NCBI GenBank assembly: GCA_964251965.1
Contig: CAXULQ010000001.1
Location: 124,001-188,000, forward strand
Direction: 5' to 3'
DNA: 64,000 nucleotides
From: Mucilaginibacter_A sp964251965
Lineage (GTDB): Bacteria > Bacteroidota > Bacteroidia > Sphingobacteriales > Sphingobacteriaceae
Positions 16,940-24,307 of the stretch are shown here, piece after piece (the stretch's first letter is position 1; the number at the start of each line of letters is the position of its first letter). The translations under genes and the position numbers were made by a program. Below the pieces are notes generated by a model. It searched no databases. It saw only the letters and a list, made by a program, of their open reading frames with translations, and was not told where the DNA came from.

Positions 16940-17950
16940 ATGACGAAAAAAGAAATCCGTTTTCACATCATCGGCTGGGTGCTTTACCTGCTTTATATTG
17001 TAGTCGGTTTTTTAATTTACAAGGTTCCGTTTAAAACGCAAATCTGGTCGTACTCCATCACTTTTGTAAAAATGATTGAGTTTTATGTGATGTATTTATG
17101 GGTTTTGCCCAAGTTTCTTAATAAAGGGAAAATACCGCAACTGATCGGCGGCATTGCAGTAGCGATGGCTTGTTTTATTTTGAGCCGTTTTTTGATGGAA
17201 GAAGTTGCCTTTGATTACTTTTTTCACTTCCATAATTACTTCGGATATACGGCTTTGAGTTACTCCGTGGATAATATTTACTTCGGATCATCAGCAATTG
17301 TATTAAGCATTGCGGTTTACAGCAGCTTTGATTCGCTGCGTATTGCACAGGAAAATAAATCTCTCCGCGAAGCAAAAACGCAGGCCGAACTGGCTTTTCT
17401 TAAAACCCAGATCAACCCGCATTTTTTGTACAATACGCTTAATTATATTTATTCGCTGGCTTACCCGGTTTCCGATAAACTGGCGGATGCCGTAATTAAA
17501 CTGTCGCAACTGATGCGTTACATGCTCACCGAAAGTGCAAGTGCCGACGGAACAGTTGATCTGCAAAAAGAAGTGGATTATATTGAAAACTACATCAGCA
17601 TTTACCAGTTGCGTTTTGAAGATGCTTTTTATGTTGATTTTAAAGCGGAAGGTAACATCGCCGGAAAACGTGTCGCGGCATTGATGCTGATTCCGTTTGT
17701 AGAAAACGCGTTTAAACACGGCGTGGTAAATGATCCGACTCGGCCAATCCGCATCAAACTGAAAGTAACCGCAAACCGATTGGATTTTACAGTAAGCAAC
17801 AAAATCAACCAAAGCCAGAAAGATCATTCTACCGGCGTTGGTTTGGTAAATATCCGCCGTAGATTGGAGCTGATTTATCCGAACAAAAGTGAATTGCTGG
17901 TTTCGGAAAACGGACAAACTTATAAAGCGAGTTTAGCTATCAGCCTTTAG
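16940..17950 (+). CDS. LytS/YpdA-type sensor histidine kinase
   Basis: The ATG at 16940 (MTKKEIRFHIIGW) is preferred to an upstream TTG. The 336-aa protein has four membrane helices (about 10-27, 36-56, 65-83, 112-130). The His_kinase domain follows with LKTQINPHFLYNTL, His161 as phospho-acceptor. The ATPase has PFVENAFKHGV (N box) and GVGLVNIRRRLELIYP (G box). No extracytoplasmic sensor domain is present. Its partner is the LytTR regulator 184 bp downstream. The divergent barrel gene is a candidate target. Confidence 0.93.
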   Translation: MTKKEIRFHIIGWVLYLLYIVVGFLIYKVPFKTQIWSYSITFVKMIEFYVMYLWVLPKFLNKGKIPQLIGGIAVAMACFILSRFLMEEVAFDYFFHFHNYFGYTALSYSVDNIYFGSSAIVLSIAVYSSFDSLRIAQENKSLREAKTQAELAFLKTQINPHFLYNTLNYIYSLAYPVSDKLADAVIKLSQLMRYMLTESASADGTVDLQKEVDYIENYISIYQLRFEDAFYVDFKAEGNIAGKRVAALMLIPFVENAFKHGVVNDPTRPIRIKLKVTANRLDFTVSNKINQSQKDHSTGVGLVNIRRRLELIYPNKSELLVSENGQTYKASLAISL

Positions 17951-18130
17951 CTTTCAGCAGTCAGCTTTCCTGCGTAGTTAAAACTTGAGTATTATATAAC
18001 ACAATAGAATTGAACAAAACCTCGGTTATATTTGCGCCCTCGACTGTTGATAGCTGATTGCCGAAAGCTAAAAGCAATTTTTACAATTTACATTCGCTGA
18101 AAGCTGATTGCTGACAGCTAAAAGCTATAA
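17945..18130. repeat. AGCTTTCAGC/GCTGAAAGCT-type repeats
   Basis: Copies of a short repeat lie in both orientations: TTAGCTTTCAGCAGTCAGCTT (near 17947), GCCGAAAGCTAAAAGC (near 18060), and GCTGAAAGCTGATTGCTGAC (near 18098). They can pair with each other. Such AGCTGA/TCAGCT repeats are common between Bacteroidota genes. They separate the kinase from its regulator. Confidence 0.75.
18010..18034 (+). promoter_or_regulatory. Probable promoter for the LytTR regulator
   Basis: TATATTTG at 18027-18034 is an exact TAnnTTTG -7 box, with TTG at 18010-18012. The geometry is close to that of the tRNA-Ser promoter in this window. It would give a leader of roughly 95 nt. Confidence 0.55.
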
Positions 18131-18134
18131 AAAA

Positions 18135-18878
18135 ATGATCCGTTGCCTTGCCGTTGATGACGAAGCTTACGCTACCAAAATTATTGCTGATTATATCGGT
18201 AAAATTCCGTTTTTAGAACTGGTTGGCACTACAACCAGCGCGATTACCGCGTTAACGCAAGTGCAGCAAGGCGATATTGATCTGGTTTTTCTGGATATCC
18301 AAATGCCGGATTTAACCGGAATCCAGTTTCTAAAATTATGCGGCAGCAAATGCAAAGTGATTTTAACCACCGCTTACCCGGAATACGCGCTGGATGGTTA
18401 CGAACATGATGTAATTGATTATTTGCTGAAACCCATTGCTTTTGACCGTTTTTTAAAAGCGGCCAACAAAGCACACGCCCAAATTATACCGGTAAAAACA
18501 GTATTGCCGATTATCGGAAATCCGGAAAATCCTATGGTTCCGGCAAATCCAAATTCGGAATACATGTTTATCAAAGGCGAAAGCAAGAACAAGTTTTTAA
18601 AAGTTAATTATGATGATATTCTGTACATCGAAGGTTTGAAAAACTATGTTTCACTTTTCACGGCTGATCAGCGGATGGTTACTTACCAAACGCTGCGCGA
18701 TCTGGAAACGCAGCTGCCGCAGCCGCCGTTTTACCGCGTGCACAAATCGTACATTATTTCGGTAGATAAAATCAGGCTGGTAGATGGCAACCAGGTTTAC
18801 ATCGGCGAGCAAAGCATCCCGATAGGAGAAACTTACCGCGACGGTTTTTTGAATTTGATCCGGGACAATGAAGGTTGA
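18135..18878 (+). CDS. LytTR-family response regulator
   Basis: The ATG at 18135 (MIRCLAVDDEAYAT) is chosen over an upstream TTG. The 247-aa protein has a receiver domain (1-120) with DD at 8-9, phospho-acceptor Asp54 in LVFLDIQMPD, Thr in LTTAYPEYA and Lys in LLKPI. A LytTR DNA-binding domain (about 140-243) follows, with FYRVHKSYIISVDKI as the family core. It acts as the partner of the LytS-type kinase upstream. It contains the sequence GGTAAAAACAGTATTG, a relative of the dispersed motif, within coding sequence. Confidence 0.94.
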   Translation: MIRCLAVDDEAYATKIIADYIGKIPFLELVGTTTSAITALTQVQQGDIDLVFLDIQMPDLTGIQFLKLCGSKCKVILTTAYPEYALDGYEHDVIDYLLKPIAFDRFLKAANKAHAQIIPVKTVLPIIGNPENPMVPANPNSEYMFIKGESKNKFLKVNYDDILYIEGLKNYVSLFTADQRMVTYQTLRDLETQLPQPPFYRVHKSYIISVDKIRLVDGNQVYIGEQSIPIGETYRDGFLNLIRDNEG

Positions 18879-18978
18879 TGATAGATTCAATTTGCTTTAA
18901 AGCAAGTGTAAAATTACTACTGATCGTAATTGTTTCAGCATTTAATAATTCATTACATTTGAAAAAACAGAATAATCA

Positions 18979-20619
18979 ATGACATTCAAATCCATAACCA
19001 TACTTGTTTTACCGGCTTTATTTGTACTTGCATCTTGTAAACAGGAAAAAGAAAATAAAAGCATCGTTTCTGGCGATGATATTAAAAACTACTTATCGGT
19101 AATAGCAAATGATTCTTTGCAAGGGCGTAAACCATTTACCATCGGCGAAGAAAAAACAATCCGTTATTTATCTACAGAATTTAAAAAGCTTGGTTTAGAG
19201 CCAGGCAACAAAGGCAGTTATTATCAAGATGTTCCGATGGTGGAAATAACCAGTAAACCTGTCGGCGATATGCAGATCAGCGGTAAAAGCAGTTTTTCTT
19301 TTAAACCTTATGAGGATTTTGTTGCCGGTACACGCCAGGAACTGAAAACAATCGACCTAAAAAATTCTCCGCTGGTTTTTGCCGGATACGGAATTGTAGC
19401 GCCAGAATACCATTGGAATGATTATGCCAACTTGGACGTGAAAGGCAAAACGGTAGTGGTTTTGGTTAATGATCCGGGTTTTCAATCTGGAGATCGTACT
19501 TTGTTTCACGGCGATACCATGACTTATTATGGCCGCTGGACTTACAAATACGAAGAAGCCGCAAGGCAAGGTGCAGCAGGCGTTTTGATTGTACACCAAA
19601 CAGAACCGGCCAGTTATCCTTGGCACGTCGTAAACAACAGCTTTTCTGGTGCCAAATTATACTTGCAGCAAAATGATAAGCACATGTTGAGATGCAAAGT
19701 AGAAGGTTGGCTTAGTGAAGAAATGGCCAAAAAACTGTTAAGCAGTGCTGGTATTAACGGAGATATCCGCGCTTTGGCCCGAAAAAAAGGTTTTAAAGCG
19801 ATTCCGCTCAATTTAAACTTGTCTTTAACCTTAAATAATGCGCTTAAATATTCTACTTCGCACAATGTGGTTGCTTTATTAAAAGGTGCTAAAAGACCGG
19901 ATGAGTGTATTATTTACTCGGCCCACTGGGATCATTTTGGTATTGGTAAACCGGATGCCAAAGGTGATAGTATTTACAACGGTGCCGTTGATAATGGCAC
20001 AGGTACGGCAGCTTTGTTAAGTGTGGCAAAAGCATTTACTAAAGCAAAAGATAAACCAGGCCGGTCTGTCTTGTTTCTATCGGTAACGGGTGAAGAACAA
20101 GGTTTGTTAGGGTCAGAATATTATGCAACTCATCCTTTGTTTCCGCTTAACAAAACGGTTGCCAACCTGAACATGGACGCACTGCATCCTTTTGGAGAAA
20201 CCAAAGATATTGCCATTACCGGTAAAGGCCAGAATGAACTGGAAGATTATGTAGAGGAAATTGCTAAACAAACAGGTAAACATACAGTAGGTGATCCAAA
20301 ACCGGGTTCTGGCAGTTATTACCGTTCAGATCATTTTAACTTTGCGAAAATGGGCGTACCAGCATTGGATTTAAATGCCGGTGTTGAAAGTATAGCGCAT
20401 GATGCGGCGTGGGGCAAAGCGCAGGCAAAGGATTACAACGACAAGCATTATCACCAGCCTTCTGATAATTTTTCGTTAATTACAGATTATAGCGGGATGG
20501 TGCAAACAGCTGATATTTTATACAAAGTTGGTTGGAAATTAAGTAATGAAACAAGTTTTCCAGGTTGGAAAAAAGGATCAGAATTTAAGGCAATCAGGGA
20601 TAAAGCTATGAGCAAATAG
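18979..20619 (+). CDS. M28 family metallopeptidase lipoprotein
   Basis: A 546-aa protein with lipobox VLASC near residue 20. A PA-like insert spans about 100-230, where GYGIVAPEYHWNDYANLDVKGK is the usual start. The M28 zinc site is complete: YSAHWDHFG, AVDNGTGTA, TGEEQGLLGSEYY, NLNMD and SDHFNF supply His, Asp, Glu-Glu, Asp and His. It is expected to be an aminopeptidase at the cell envelope. It has a paralogue at 30629 with the same layout. A strong terminator follows. Confidence 0.93.
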   Translation: MTFKSITILVLPALFVLASCKQEKENKSIVSGDDIKNYLSVIANDSLQGRKPFTIGEEKTIRYLSTEFKKLGLEPGNKGSYYQDVPMVEITSKPVGDMQISGKSSFSFKPYEDFVAGTRQELKTIDLKNSPLVFAGYGIVAPEYHWNDYANLDVKGKTVVVLVNDPGFQSGDRTLFHGDTMTYYGRWTYKYEEAARQGAAGVLIVHQTEPASYPWHVVNNSFSGAKLYLQQNDKHMLRCKVEGWLSEEMAKKLLSSAGINGDIRALARKKGFKAIPLNLNLSLTLNNALKYSTSHNVVALLKGAKRPDECIIYSAHWDHFGIGKPDAKGDSIYNGAVDNGTGTAALLSVAKAFTKAKDKPGRSVLFLSVTGEEQGLLGSEYYATHPLFPLNKTVANLNMDALHPFGETKDIAITGKGQNELEDYVEEIAKQTGKHTVGDPKPGSGSYYRSDHFNFAKMGVPALDLNAGVESIAHDAAWGKAQAKDYNDKHYHQPSDNFSLITDYSGMVQTADILYKVGWKLSNETSFPGWKKGSEFKAIRDKAMSK

Positions 20620-20664
20620 CTTTTGCTTCTGATCAATCGCATTTGCTTTAAATGTATTATTAAT

Positions 20665-20699
20665 AAAAAACGGGACAACATTTATCGTCCCGTTTTTTT
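20665..20699. terminator. Intrinsic terminator after M28 gene
   Basis: AAAAAACGGGAC (20665-20676) pairs with GTCCCGTTTTTTT (20687-20699) around a 10-nt loop. T-tracts on both sides suggest bidirectional use. Confidence 0.92.
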
Positions 20700-20739
20700 G
20701 CTTTTTTGAAGTATGTTAAAAAGCTATTCAGATTTTTTG

Positions 20740-20826
20740 ATACTTCTTTTATCACTTAAAAAATGATAACTGTTTTAATTTATTTGATCTATTGCAATAC
20801 CAATTTTTACCTGATAAAAGAAGCAT
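20740..20826. repeat. Outward-facing pair of motif copies
   Basis: The T variant ATACTTCTTTT at 20740-20750 and an exact AAAAGAAGCAT at 20816-20826 lie between convergent genes. Flanks ATCACTTAAAAAAT and ATTTTTACCTGAT mirror each other. Confidence 0.85.
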
Positions 20827-20846
20827 AGTTGCTCAGTAAGCTTTGA

Positions 20847-21854
20847 TCAAGGCTGACCTTTTCCGCCCCCGGAACCATAAATGTTACCTGTTGCATAACT
20901 GGCATCGTTAGCAGCCAGTTGAACATAAATGGATGCTAACTCTGCCGGCTGACCTGGCCTGCCTAATGCCGCATCGCTTCCAAACATTTTTAGTTTTTCC
21001 TGAGTTGCACCTCCGCTAACCTGCAATGGTGTCCAGATTGGGCCCGGGGCCACACCGCCAACTCGGATGCCTTTAGGACCTAACTGTTTTGCCAAAGATT
21101 TTACATAGTTCATGGTAGCAGCTTTGGTTTGTGCGTAATCATATAAATCGGCTGATGGATCATAAGCCTGTTCCGAAGTGGTTCCAATAATTACAGATCC
21201 TGGTTGCAAGTGTGGCAGCGCAGCCTTGATAATCCAAAACGGTGCATAAATATTAGTTTTCATCGTCCAGTCAAACTGCTCAGTAGAAATATCTAAAATG
21301 GAAGCATGCGCCTGTTGCCTTCCTGCATTGTTCACCACAATATCAAGTCCGCCCAAACCACGTACTGCTTCATCTACCAAACGTTTGCAAAACGCTTCAT
21401 CACGCAAATCACCAGGAATGGCGATGGCTTTACGGCCTTCTGCTTTAATTAAAGCAATTACTTCTTTTGCATCCGGTTCTTCCGTCGGGAAATAATTGAT
21501 TGCCACATCTGCACCTTCGCGTGCATAAGCAATGGCTGCTGCCCGTCCCATTCCAGAATCTCCACCTGTAATTAGTGCTTTCCGTCCTGCTAAACGGCCG
21601 GAACCTTTATAGCTGGTTTCGCCATGATCGGGACGTGGATCCATTTGACTGGCCAAACCCGGCCACGGCTGCGATTGGCCTTTAAAGGGAGGTTTTGGAT
21701 ACTTGGTAGTTGGGTCTTGTAATTTTAGTGGAGCTAAAGCTGATTTAGACGGCGTTTCCCCAGCCGCAAATACCGGCCCAACTGCAACTGCAGCCAAACC
21801 CGCCCCTAAACCGCCAATCACTTGGCGCCGTGTAATTTTACTTTTTTCGTCCAT
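20847..21854 (-). CDS. Tat-exported short-chain dehydrogenase/reductase
   Basis: A 335-aa protein. The N-terminus KITRRQVIGGLGAGLAAVA is a twin-arginine signal, with cleavage expected near VFAAG. A Pro-rich linker with PKPPFKGQSQPWPGL follows, as in YhdF/YhxC-type SDRs. The SDR core has ALITGGDSGMGRA (NAD(P) binding), NNAG and YDYAQTKAA (catalytic Tyr and Lys). Export with a bound cofactor fits Tat. The substrate is unknown; relatives are called general stress dehydrogenases. Confidence 0.9.
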   Translation of the reverse strand: MDEKSKITRRQVIGGLGAGLAAVAVGPVFAAGETPSKSALAPLKLQDPTTKYPKPPFKGQSQPWPGLASQMDPRPDHGETSYKGSGRLAGRKALITGGDSGMGRAAAIAYAREGADVAINYFPTEEPDAKEVIALIKAEGRKAIAIPGDLRDEAFCKRLVDEAVRGLGGLDIVVNNAGRQQAHASILDISTEQFDWTMKTNIYAPFWIIKAALPHLQPGSVIIGTTSEQAYDPSADLYDYAQTKAATMNYVKSLAKQLGPKGIRVGGVAPGPIWTPLQVSGGATQEKLKMFGSDAALGRPGQPAELASIYVQLAANDASYATGNIYGSGGGKGQP

Positions 21855-22014
21855 GGTAATATTCTGCTTGTTTTTGTTTGATAAATAACCAATTTCAGCA
21901 ATATTGGTTTTTAACTCAGTTATAAAAATTTAAAAAAAATAAGCTGATTATTTATTATTACCTTCTGATTTTGAATAAAGTAACGCTGTTATATTTATTA
22001 TGGTTCTGCTTTAG

Positions 22015-22434
22015 TTAAGGTTTAGCCTTAGTTTGATAGTTAGGCAAAGGTTTAATTTCCGGATGGTATTTTACTTGTTTTGGTGTTAGCCAATACAAAA
22101 GCATCACCCTGGAATATCGAAAGTTAAAAGGCGACAAAATAAACGAGATGCCTAAAATGATAGAAATATAAAGCCAGGGAGAGGTTGTATTATGGGTCAA
22201 CAAATAAATTGTAAAAACTGCTGCTACCATTTCGGCAACGTTTAAAGCATAACTGGCAAACATGGATACATAAAAATAACCTGGTTCTTGCTCAAATACA
22301 AAGCCGCAGTAAGGACAGCTTTTATTCATCTTTTGAAGTTGAAAGCCATACATGCTGTTGGCAAACATATTTCCTTTACGGCAACGCGGGCATTTTGCAT
22401 GAACCATTGCAGAAGCTTTGGAAACTTTTTCCAT
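22015..22434 (-). CDS. DUF983 membrane protein
   Basis: The ATG at 22434 (MEKVSKASAMVHAKC) gives 139 aa; the open frame upstream to 22512 is less likely to be translated. CPRCRKG and CPYCGF form two CxxC pairs that probably bind zinc. Two membrane helices follow (about 58-82 and 87-108). This is the DUF983 pattern. Function is unknown, and the family is common in Bacteroidota and alphaproteobacteria. It is downstream of the isoaspartyl peptidase on the same strand, but the 182-bp gap with a motif copy argues against tight coupling. Confidence 0.85.
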   Translation of the reverse strand: MEKVSKASAMVHAKCPRCRKGNMFANSMYGFQLQKMNKSCPYCGFVFEQEPGYFYVSMFASYALNVAEMVAAVFTIYLLTHNTTSPWLYISIILGISFILSPFNFRYSRVMLLYWLTPKQVKYHPEIKPLPNYQTKAKP

Positions 22435-22596
22435 ATTTATTAAAACTTTAGGTTGAGGTAACAAGTAGTTAAAGACTTTGTTATTTAAAGCGATAAAAGT
22501 TAAACCGGACATACTTTTTGTATGATAAAAACAGCATGTTGTTTTATTAAAAATTTAAAAGCTGAAATCTTCTTTATACAACAATTTTATCCTGCT

Positions 22597-22607
22597 AAAA
22601 GAAGCAT
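22597..22607 (+). repeat. Dispersed motif copy
   Basis: Exact AAAAGAAGCAT in CCTGCTAAAAGAAGCATT, just past the stop of the isoaspartyl peptidase. A related GATAAAAACAGCATG lies 60 bp away at about 22523. Confidence 0.88.
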
Positions 22608-22616
22608 TTAAAATTC

Positions 22617-23654
22617 TTACTTGTAAATTTTTACTTCAATCTTTCCATCTGCAGTAACCGTTCCGCGGTACATGCCTTCGGTATTGAAAGGCATCGTTAC
22701 ATTTCCGTTTTTGTCCATTGCAATTAAACCGCCATCGCCGCCTAATTTGGCTACTTTGTTTAAAACAGTTTGGGCGGCATCGGCAACAGAAAGGTTTTTA
22801 TATTCGATCAAAGCAGAAATATCATGTGCAACAACTGCGCGGATAAAAAACTCGCCCCAGCCCGTACACGAAATTGCAGCCGTTTCATTATTGGCATAAG
22901 TACCGGCACCGATAATCGGAGAATCGCCAATCCGCCCAAACCTTTTGTCGGTCATTCCGCCTGTTGAAGTTCCTGCGGCCAGGTTACCGTTTTTGTCGAC
23001 GGCAACTGCACCAACCGTTCCAAATTTGTTATCGATATTGATACTGCCCAAACGCATCGATTTTTTATCGCCATGGCCTAACTGCGCCTTTAATGAATCT
23101 TCCTTTAAAGCTTTTTGCAGTTGGTCCCAGCGTTCCTGGGTAAAAAAATACTTTGGGTCAACGATGGTCAGGCCAACCTGTTTGGCAAATTGTTCTGCGC
23201 CTTTGCCCGTCATCATTACATGTTCCGATTTTTCCATTACGGCCCTTGCCGCACTAATTGGGTTACGGATCGTGGTAACACCAGCCACAGCTCCTGCTTC
23301 CAACGTTTTACCGTTCATAATAGCGGCGTCCATTTCGTTCCGGCCTTTATGCGTAAAAACTGCGCCTTTTCCGGCATTAAACAAAGGGGAATCTTCCATG
23401 ATATGGATAGTTGCTTCCACGGCATCCAAACTTGATTTTCCTGCTTTTAAAACATCGTATCCGGTTTGGAGTGCTTTTGTTAAGGCTGCAACATATGCGG
23501 CTTCTTTTTCTGGCGACATATTCTTTTTCAAAATCGTGCCCGCGCCGCCGTGGATCGCCATCACATATTTCGTATTAATCTGCTGGGAAAAAGCGGCAGA
23601 ATTTGCCAAAATCAGGAAAGCTATCGAGAGTTTAAGCAGAAGTTTAGTGTCCAT
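22617..23654 (-). CDS. iaaA: Isoaspartyl peptidase/L-asparaginase (plant-type)
   Basis: A 345-aa Ntn-hydrolase precursor with a signal peptide (cleavage likely after AAFSQ), so periplasmic. AIHGGAGT at about 34-41 is the family start. Self-cleavage is expected before Thr213 in KFGTVGAVAV, making the alpha and beta subunits. GGMTDKRFGRIGDSPIIGAGTYA contains the substrate-binding Arg and the second conserved Thr/Gly region. It hydrolyses isoaspartyl dipeptides and L-asparagine. Length is normal. Confidence 0.94.
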   Translation of the reverse strand: MDTKLLLKLSIAFLILANSAAFSQQINTKYVMAIHGGAGTILKKNMSPEKEAAYVAALTKALQTGYDVLKAGKSSLDAVEATIHIMEDSPLFNAGKGAVFTHKGRNEMDAAIMNGKTLEAGAVAGVTTIRNPISAARAVMEKSEHVMMTGKGAEQFAKQVGLTIVDPKYFFTQERWDQLQKALKEDSLKAQLGHGDKKSMRLGSINIDNKFGTVGAVAVDKNGNLAAGTSTGGMTDKRFGRIGDSPIIGAGTYANNETAAISCTGWGEFFIRAVVAHDISALIEYKNLSVADAAQTVLNKVAKLGGDGGLIAMDKNGNVTMPFNTEGMYRGTVTADGKIEVKIYK

Positions 23655-23778
23655 GTTTTTCTAATTTTGATTTTTGCAGGATGAAAATTGGTATATCTTA
23701 CATCAGCAATATGGTCAATAATCCTGCAAAAATGAAATATTTTAATTGAAAGGCAGGAATGCAAATCCGGTGCAAGCA

Positions 23779-23789
23779 ATACTTCTTTT
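23779..23789 (-). repeat. Dispersed motif copy (T variant)
   Basis: ATACTTCTTTT followed by ATGCACTAAAAATT, in the divergent gap between the isoaspartyl peptidase and the ModE-like gene. Confidence 0.8.
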
Positions 23790-23865
23790 ATGCACTAAAA
23801 ATTAGGATTGTATTGTTAATTTGCAGCAACCATCCTTTTCAAAACCTGTATTTTAAATAATTTTT

Positions 23866-24207
23866 ATGGCACAAACGAAGCATTTAAAATTAACCGGACG
23901 TATTTGGCTGGAAACAGAAGAAGGGCCGGTGCTGGGCGCGGGAAGGGTAGAATTATTGGAAAGGATACAGCAATCCGGTTCTTTGCGGCAGGCTGCTTTG
24001 CAGATGAAGATGTCGTACAAGCAAGCCTGGGACATGATCAAACACATGAACGAGCAGTTAGGCGGACCGGTAATTGTGGCGCACCGCGGCGGAAAAGGCG
24101 GCGGAAATACGACCGTTACCGAAAACGGTTTAAAAGCGATAGCACTTTTTCACTCTTGCCAAAAATTGTTTTTGGAGTTTCTGGAAGATCAAAAACCTGT
24201 TTTGTAA
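23866..24207 (+). CDS. ModE-type HTH regulator lacking TOBE domains
   Basis: A 113-aa protein matching the N-terminal winged-helix of ModE: GRIWLETEEGPVLGAGRVELLERI, then GSLRQAALQMKMSYKQAWDMI (recognition region) and GGKGGGNTTVTENG. Full-length ModE of E. coli has two further molybdate-binding (TOBE/MOP) domains, which are absent here, as in many short ModE-like proteins. How it would sense metal is unclear. The TonB receptor 100 bp downstream carries a palindrome that looks like a ModE box, suggesting a direct target. Confidence 0.88.
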   Translation: MAQTKHLKLTGRIWLETEEGPVLGAGRVELLERIQQSGSLRQAALQMKMSYKQAWDMIKHMNEQLGGPVIVAHRGGKGGGNTTVTENGLKAIALFHSCQKLFLEFLEDQKPVL

Positions 24208-24275
24208 CTCTTTATATCCGCACCACAATCTCAGCATTAAAATAAATTTTTGCAGAAGAAAAACTTTCTCGTCAT

Positions 24276-24301
24276 TCGTTATATTTACAAAAATATAACG
24301 A
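24276..24301 (+). promoter_or_regulatory. ModE-box-like operator upstream of TonB receptor
   Basis: TCGTTATATTT (24276-24286) and AAATATAACGA (24291-24301) are perfect inverted arms around ACAA. The inner 24 bp, 24277-24300, reads CGTTATAT-N8-ATATAACG, which matches the CGTTATAT...ATAACG layout of E. coli ModE operators as I remember them. A -7-like TATATTTA lies inside, so binding would block transcription. The site ends 6 bp before the receptor's ATG. Confidence 0.75.
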
Positions 24302-24307
24302 TTACTT

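Noticed and set aside
23655..23865. Riboswitch upstream of the ModE-type gene
   Set aside because: No Mo-cofactor riboswitch-like conserved helices were seen in the 211-bp gap; only a motif copy is present.
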